The notes beneath the pieces were generated by a model. It made no database searches, was not told the DNA's origin, and was given only the letters and a program-made list of their open reading frames with translations. Source: JASGCK01 sp031430035 (GTDB lineage: Bacteria > Pseudomonadota > Gammaproteobacteria > Burkholderiales > Burkholderiaceae_C). Taken from it: a stretch of DNA of 6,841 bases. Location of the stretch: positions 1 to 6,841 of the forward strand of contig JANPAS010000196.1 of the NCBI GenBank assembly GCA_031430035.1. Direction: 5' to 3'. The translations under genes were made by a program, and so were the position numbers. Below are positions 4,907-6,841 of this stretch, one piece after another; the stretch's first letter is position 1; each line of letters begins with the position of its first letter.

Positions 4907-5442
4907 ACGACCCCTCACACGATTCGCGCCATAGCGCTCAGTACATCCCGCCGCTACGCCCGGGCGTTCGCTTTTTGCTCTCTCATCCCGCGCACTTCAT
5001 CGCGCTGGGTGCGGGCTCGGGGCTTAGCCGCATTGCTCCCGGCACGGTTGGCACGCTCTGGGCGTGGGCAGCGTTTGGCGTGCTGCAAAGCTGGCTCTCG
5101 TCCGCGCAAATAGGCTGGGTCATTGCCGCTACGGCGCTGGTCTCTATATGGGCAGGCATGCGATGCGCGCAGCATTTGCAGGTGATGGATCCTGGCAGCA
5201 TCGTGATTGATGAGATCGTCGCTTTTTGGCTGATTCTCTGGCTCGTGACTCCCACGACATTTTGGGGACAACTCGGCGCGTTCGTGCTGTTCCGTTATTT
5301 CGATGCCGCCAAGCCAGGTCCCGTGCGCTGGGCCGACCGCACCTTCAAAGGCTTTGGCTGGCGCGGTGGATTTGGGATTTTGTTTGATGATTTGGTGGCG
5401 GCGTTTTGCGTGCTGGTGGTGTTTGCAATTATTCGGTTTTGA
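4903..5442 (+). CDS. pgpA: Phosphatidylglycerophosphatase A
   Basis: Dephosphorylates phosphatidylglycerol phosphate to phosphatidylglycerol at the inner membrane. The 179 residues are typical of the family (about 160-180). Motifs: GSGLSRIAPGTVGTLWA (38-54), DPGSIVIDE (96-104), RYFDAAKP (131-138) and GILFDDLVAA (158-167), with conserved acidic residues Asp96, Asp103, Glu104 and Asp134. Hydrophobic segments lie near 51-66, 70-85, 105-130 and 160-177. The first about 20 residues are polar and variable. The start overlaps the lysR stop by 4 bases without a separate strong ribosome binding site, indicating coupling. The cinA start lies 17 bases downstream. In relatives pgpA usually follows thiL directly, so the upstream regulator appears to be the newcomer. 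Confidence 0.95.
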   Translation: MNDPSHDSRHSAQYIPPLRPGVRFLLSHPAHFIALGAGSGLSRIAPGTVGTLWAWAAFGVLQSWLSSAQIGWVIAATALVSIWAGMRCAQHLQVMDPGSIVIDEIVAFWLILWLVTPTTFWGQLGAFVLFRYFDAAKPGPVRWADRTFKGFGWRGGFGILFDDLVAAFCVLVVFAIIRF

Positions 5443-5459
5443 GGTTTTAAGGCACTGAT

Positions 5460-5987
5460 ATGAATACAGCAAAATTAGTAGAGCAACTCGCTACCAAGCT
5501 CCAATCCCGTGGCCTTTTACTGACGACCGCCGAGAGCTGCACGGGCGGCTTGATTGCTGCCGCTTGTACGGACTTGGCGGGTTCAAGCGCTTGGTTTGAT
5601 CGCGGGTTTATCACGTATTCCAACGATGCAAAGACGCAAATGCTGGGTGTGTCCTCCAGCATGATTCGTCGCTACGGCGCGGTGTCTGAAGAAACGGCAC
5701 ATGCCATGACAAGTGGTGCTGTGCGGGTGATTGCAGAGTCGATGGCTGGCAAGCCATATCCAGCAGGGTTTACGGGGCATATTGCCGTGGCGGTCACAGG
5801 GGTTGCGGGTCCTGGCGGGGGTAGTGATTTAAAACCTGTGGGGACGGTGTGTTTTGGGTTTTCGGTGGATGGTCATTCGGGATCAGAGGTGACAACCTGC
5901 ACGCAGCACTTTGCAGGCGACCGCGCTGCCGTGCGCGAGCAGACGGTTCAGTTTGCGCTAACTGAGCTTTTGCGCTTACTAGACTAG
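5460..5987 (+). CDS. pncC: CinA C-terminal-type nicotinamide-nucleotide amidohydrolase
   Basis: A 175-residue stand-alone CinA C-terminal domain (family about 160-170). PncC deamidates nicotinamide mononucleotide to nicotinate mononucleotide in pyridine-nucleotide recycling. Motifs: TAESCTGG (23-30), WFDRGFITYSNDAK (45-58), YGAVSEETA (72-80), AVTGVAGPGGGSD (111-123), KPVGTV (125-130) and FAGDR (151-155). The N-terminal molybdopterin-like domain of full CinA is absent, as in E. coli YgaD/PncC. AAGG at 5449-5452 lies 7 bases before the ATG, and pgpA ends 17 bases upstream, so the two are cotranscribed. Its 3' end overlaps by 9 bases the end of the decayed VOC gene on the other strand. Many annotations call this gene cinA. 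Confidence 0.93.
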   Translation: MNTAKLVEQLATKLQSRGLLLTTAESCTGGLIAAACTDLAGSSAWFDRGFITYSNDAKTQMLGVSSSMIRRYGAVSEETAHAMTSGAVRVIAESMAGKPYPAGFTGHIAVAVTGVAGPGGGSDLKPVGTVCFGFSVDGHSGSEVTTCTQHFAGDRAAVREQTVQFALTELLRLLD

Positions 5988-6145
5988 CTCTGAAATTTCA
6001 ATCAAATTGAGATCAGGATCACGCACATAGGCGGCGTGCCACCGATGAACGACTCGTGCGTCATGCCCAGCACGCGGGTATAAAAGTCAACGCAGGCGGC
6101 CTCAAAGCTAGTGGTAAGTACGAGGTGATCAAGGTGGTCAATCAT
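5979..6145 (-). pseudogene. VOC/glyoxalase-family gene with internal deletion and frameshift
   Basis: The minus strand from the ATG at 6145 reads MIDHLDHLVLTTSFEAACVD, then FYTRVLGMTHESF, a clear N-terminus of a vicinal-oxygen-chelate (glyoxalase/dioxygenase-like) protein including the first metal-ligand His region. In another frame the DNA then reads YVRDPDLNLIEISELV with a TAG at 5979-5981, the equally typical C-terminus (RDPD.NLIEI). Total length is 167 bases, not a multiple of three, against about 375-390 for an intact family gene. So roughly 70 codons from the middle are missing and the frame is shifted, with the junction near 6030-6045. The surviving first frame ends after a further few residues in a stop at 6002-6004. 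An upstream GAAGGA lies about 12 bases from the start. Dead as a VOC enzyme; a short product could still be translated. Confidence 0.8.
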
Positions 6146-6182
6146 GGTGAAATCTAGTCCTTCTATTTTGTAAGGATGCATT

Positions 6183-6841
6183 GTGCCAAAGTCTCTTATT
6201 TCTGCTCTGTGTTTAGCGCTCACAACTTCGCTTGCTATTGCTCAGACTGCTGCACCCACTCGGAACGACGCACTTTTTGCCGCTGCTACAGCCGCCAAAC
6301 CCGCCACCATTGAAACACTTAAGAGTCTTGTGAACATAGAGACAGGCTCTACCAATGCCGAAGGCATGGCAGTGATGACGAATTTTTTAGAAGGGCAACT
6401 CAAAGCCTTGGGCGCGACCGTGACGCGAAGCGCTGCACAAGCCAACGGCGTTAGCAAGCCCGTTGGTGACAACATTTACGGCACGGTTAAAGGCACAGGC
6501 AGCAAAAAGATTTTGATGATGGCACACATGGATACCGTGCACGTGAAGGGGACGATTGCCAAATTGCCGTGGCGCATTGAAACGGGCACCGAGAAGGTAA
6601 AAACACCCACAGGCGAAGTAGAGCGTGCTTTTGAGCGCGCTTACGGCCCTGGCATTGCGGATGCCAAGGGCGGCGTAGCGACGATTTTGCACACGGTGCG
6701 CTTGCTGCAAGCGCAAGGATTTAAAGATTTTGCGCAAATCACCATGATGTTCAATACGGATGAGGAAACGGGCTCCTTCGGCTCACGCGCCTTGATTCGA
6801 AAATTGGCCAGCGAGCATGATGTGGTTTTGTCGTATGAGCC
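6183..6841 (+). CDS. Secreted M20-family glutamate carboxypeptidase, CPG2-like (C-terminus beyond window)
   Basis: Runs off the right edge after 219 codons. The start is the GTG at 6183 (MPKSLISALCLALTTSLAIA), with AAGGA at 6172-6176 ahead of it; the ATG at 6176 is out of frame. Residues 1-20 are a signal peptide with an Ala-X-Ala site before Gln21, so the enzyme is probably periplasmic. It strongly resembles Pseudomonas carboxypeptidase G2, which removes C-terminal glutamate from folates (recalled sequence: LVNIETG, VGDNI, HMDTV, AYGPGIAD, FNTDEE.GSFGSR). Expected catalytic residues are present: metal ligand His115 and Asp117 (HMDTV), bridging Asp160 (GIADAKGG), base Glu194 and ligand Glu195 (NTDEETGSFGS). 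A segment of about 16 extra residues (134-151) precedes AYGPGIAD. The substrate could be folate or another N-acyl glutamate or dipeptide. Divergent from the VOC remnant, with start codons 37 bases apart. Confidence 0.9.
   Translation, partial: MPKSLISALCLALTTSLAIAQTAAPTRNDALFAAATAAKPATIETLKSLVNIETGSTNAEGMAVMTNFLEGQLKALGATVTRSAAQANGVSKPVGDNIYGTVKGTGSKKILMMAHMDTVHVKGTIAKLPWRIETGTEKVKTPTGEVERAFERAYGPGIADAKGGVATILHTVRLLQAQGFKDFAQITMMFNTDEETGSFGSRALIRKLASEHDVVLSYE

Noticed and set aside
4954..5472. Minus-strand open frame of 172 codons antisense to pgpA
   Set aside because: PgpA motifs are unambiguous on the plus strand; the antisense protein shows no domain.
6002..6223. Treating the 73-codon minus-strand frame as an intact small VOC-like gene starting at 6223
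   Set aside because: The family start is the internal ATG at 6145, and the family C-terminus is present in another frame, so the frame is a truncated remnant; the extra N-terminal codons overlap the peptidase start.
6242..6737. Minus-strand open frames of 77 and 116 codons opposite the M20 peptidase
   Set aside because: Antisense to a protein with full M20 catalytic motifs and a signal peptide; no recognisable family.

Overview
The window looks like a chromosomal segment of a betaproteobacterium, most likely order Burkholderiales and possibly a Comamonadaceae-like lineage. The call rests on gene content and protein wording (TrpE N-terminus, Rpe, ApaG, ThiL, PgpA, CinA/PncC, a CrgA-type LysR regulator, a carboxypeptidase-G2-like M20 peptidase) and on recalled gene neighbourhoods of that order, not on a database search. 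Most of the window is housekeeping; the interest lies at the seams between the housekeeping blocks.

Layout: (1) 1-59, minus strand, the first codons of trpE. (2) 60-1062, an accessory interval with a REP-like palindromic sequence, a perfect 16-bp palindrome, a comparatively AT-rich plus-strand gene for a small two-helix membrane protein, and a stretch bounded by two 31-bp copies of the rpe 3' end. (3) 1063-1857, minus strand, rpe with an unusual C-terminal extension of about 34 residues. (4) 1907-3247, plus strand, apaG and thiL, divergent from rpe. (5) 3240-3970, minus strand, a two-gene unit (an unrecognised 64-residue protein and a tautomerase). (6) 3971-5987, plus strand, a lysR-type regulator divergent from that unit, then pgpA and cinA/pncC in one tight run. 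(7) 5979-6145, minus strand, a decayed VOC/glyoxalase-family gene that has lost its middle. (8) 6183 to the end, plus strand, a secreted carboxypeptidase-G2-like M20 metallopeptidase, cut by the window edge.

How the genes relate: rpe serves the pentose phosphate and Calvin-type pathways, trpE starts tryptophan synthesis, thiL makes thiamine diphosphate, pgpA makes phosphatidylglycerol, and cinA/pncC deamidates NMN in pyridine-nucleotide recycling. They share a neighbourhood rather than a pathway. The regulator, 64-residue protein and tautomerase form a compact divergent unit that probably regulates itself. It sits between thiL and pgpA, which are often adjacent in related genomes, so it looks like a cassette inserted into a housekeeping operon, with the regulator now translationally coupled to pgpA.

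No clear new defence or mobile system is visible. The best candidates for something undescribed are the duplicated rpe 3' end with its fused tail and overlapping small ORF (an integration scar or toxin-antitoxin relic), and the regulator/64-residue protein/tautomerase unit.
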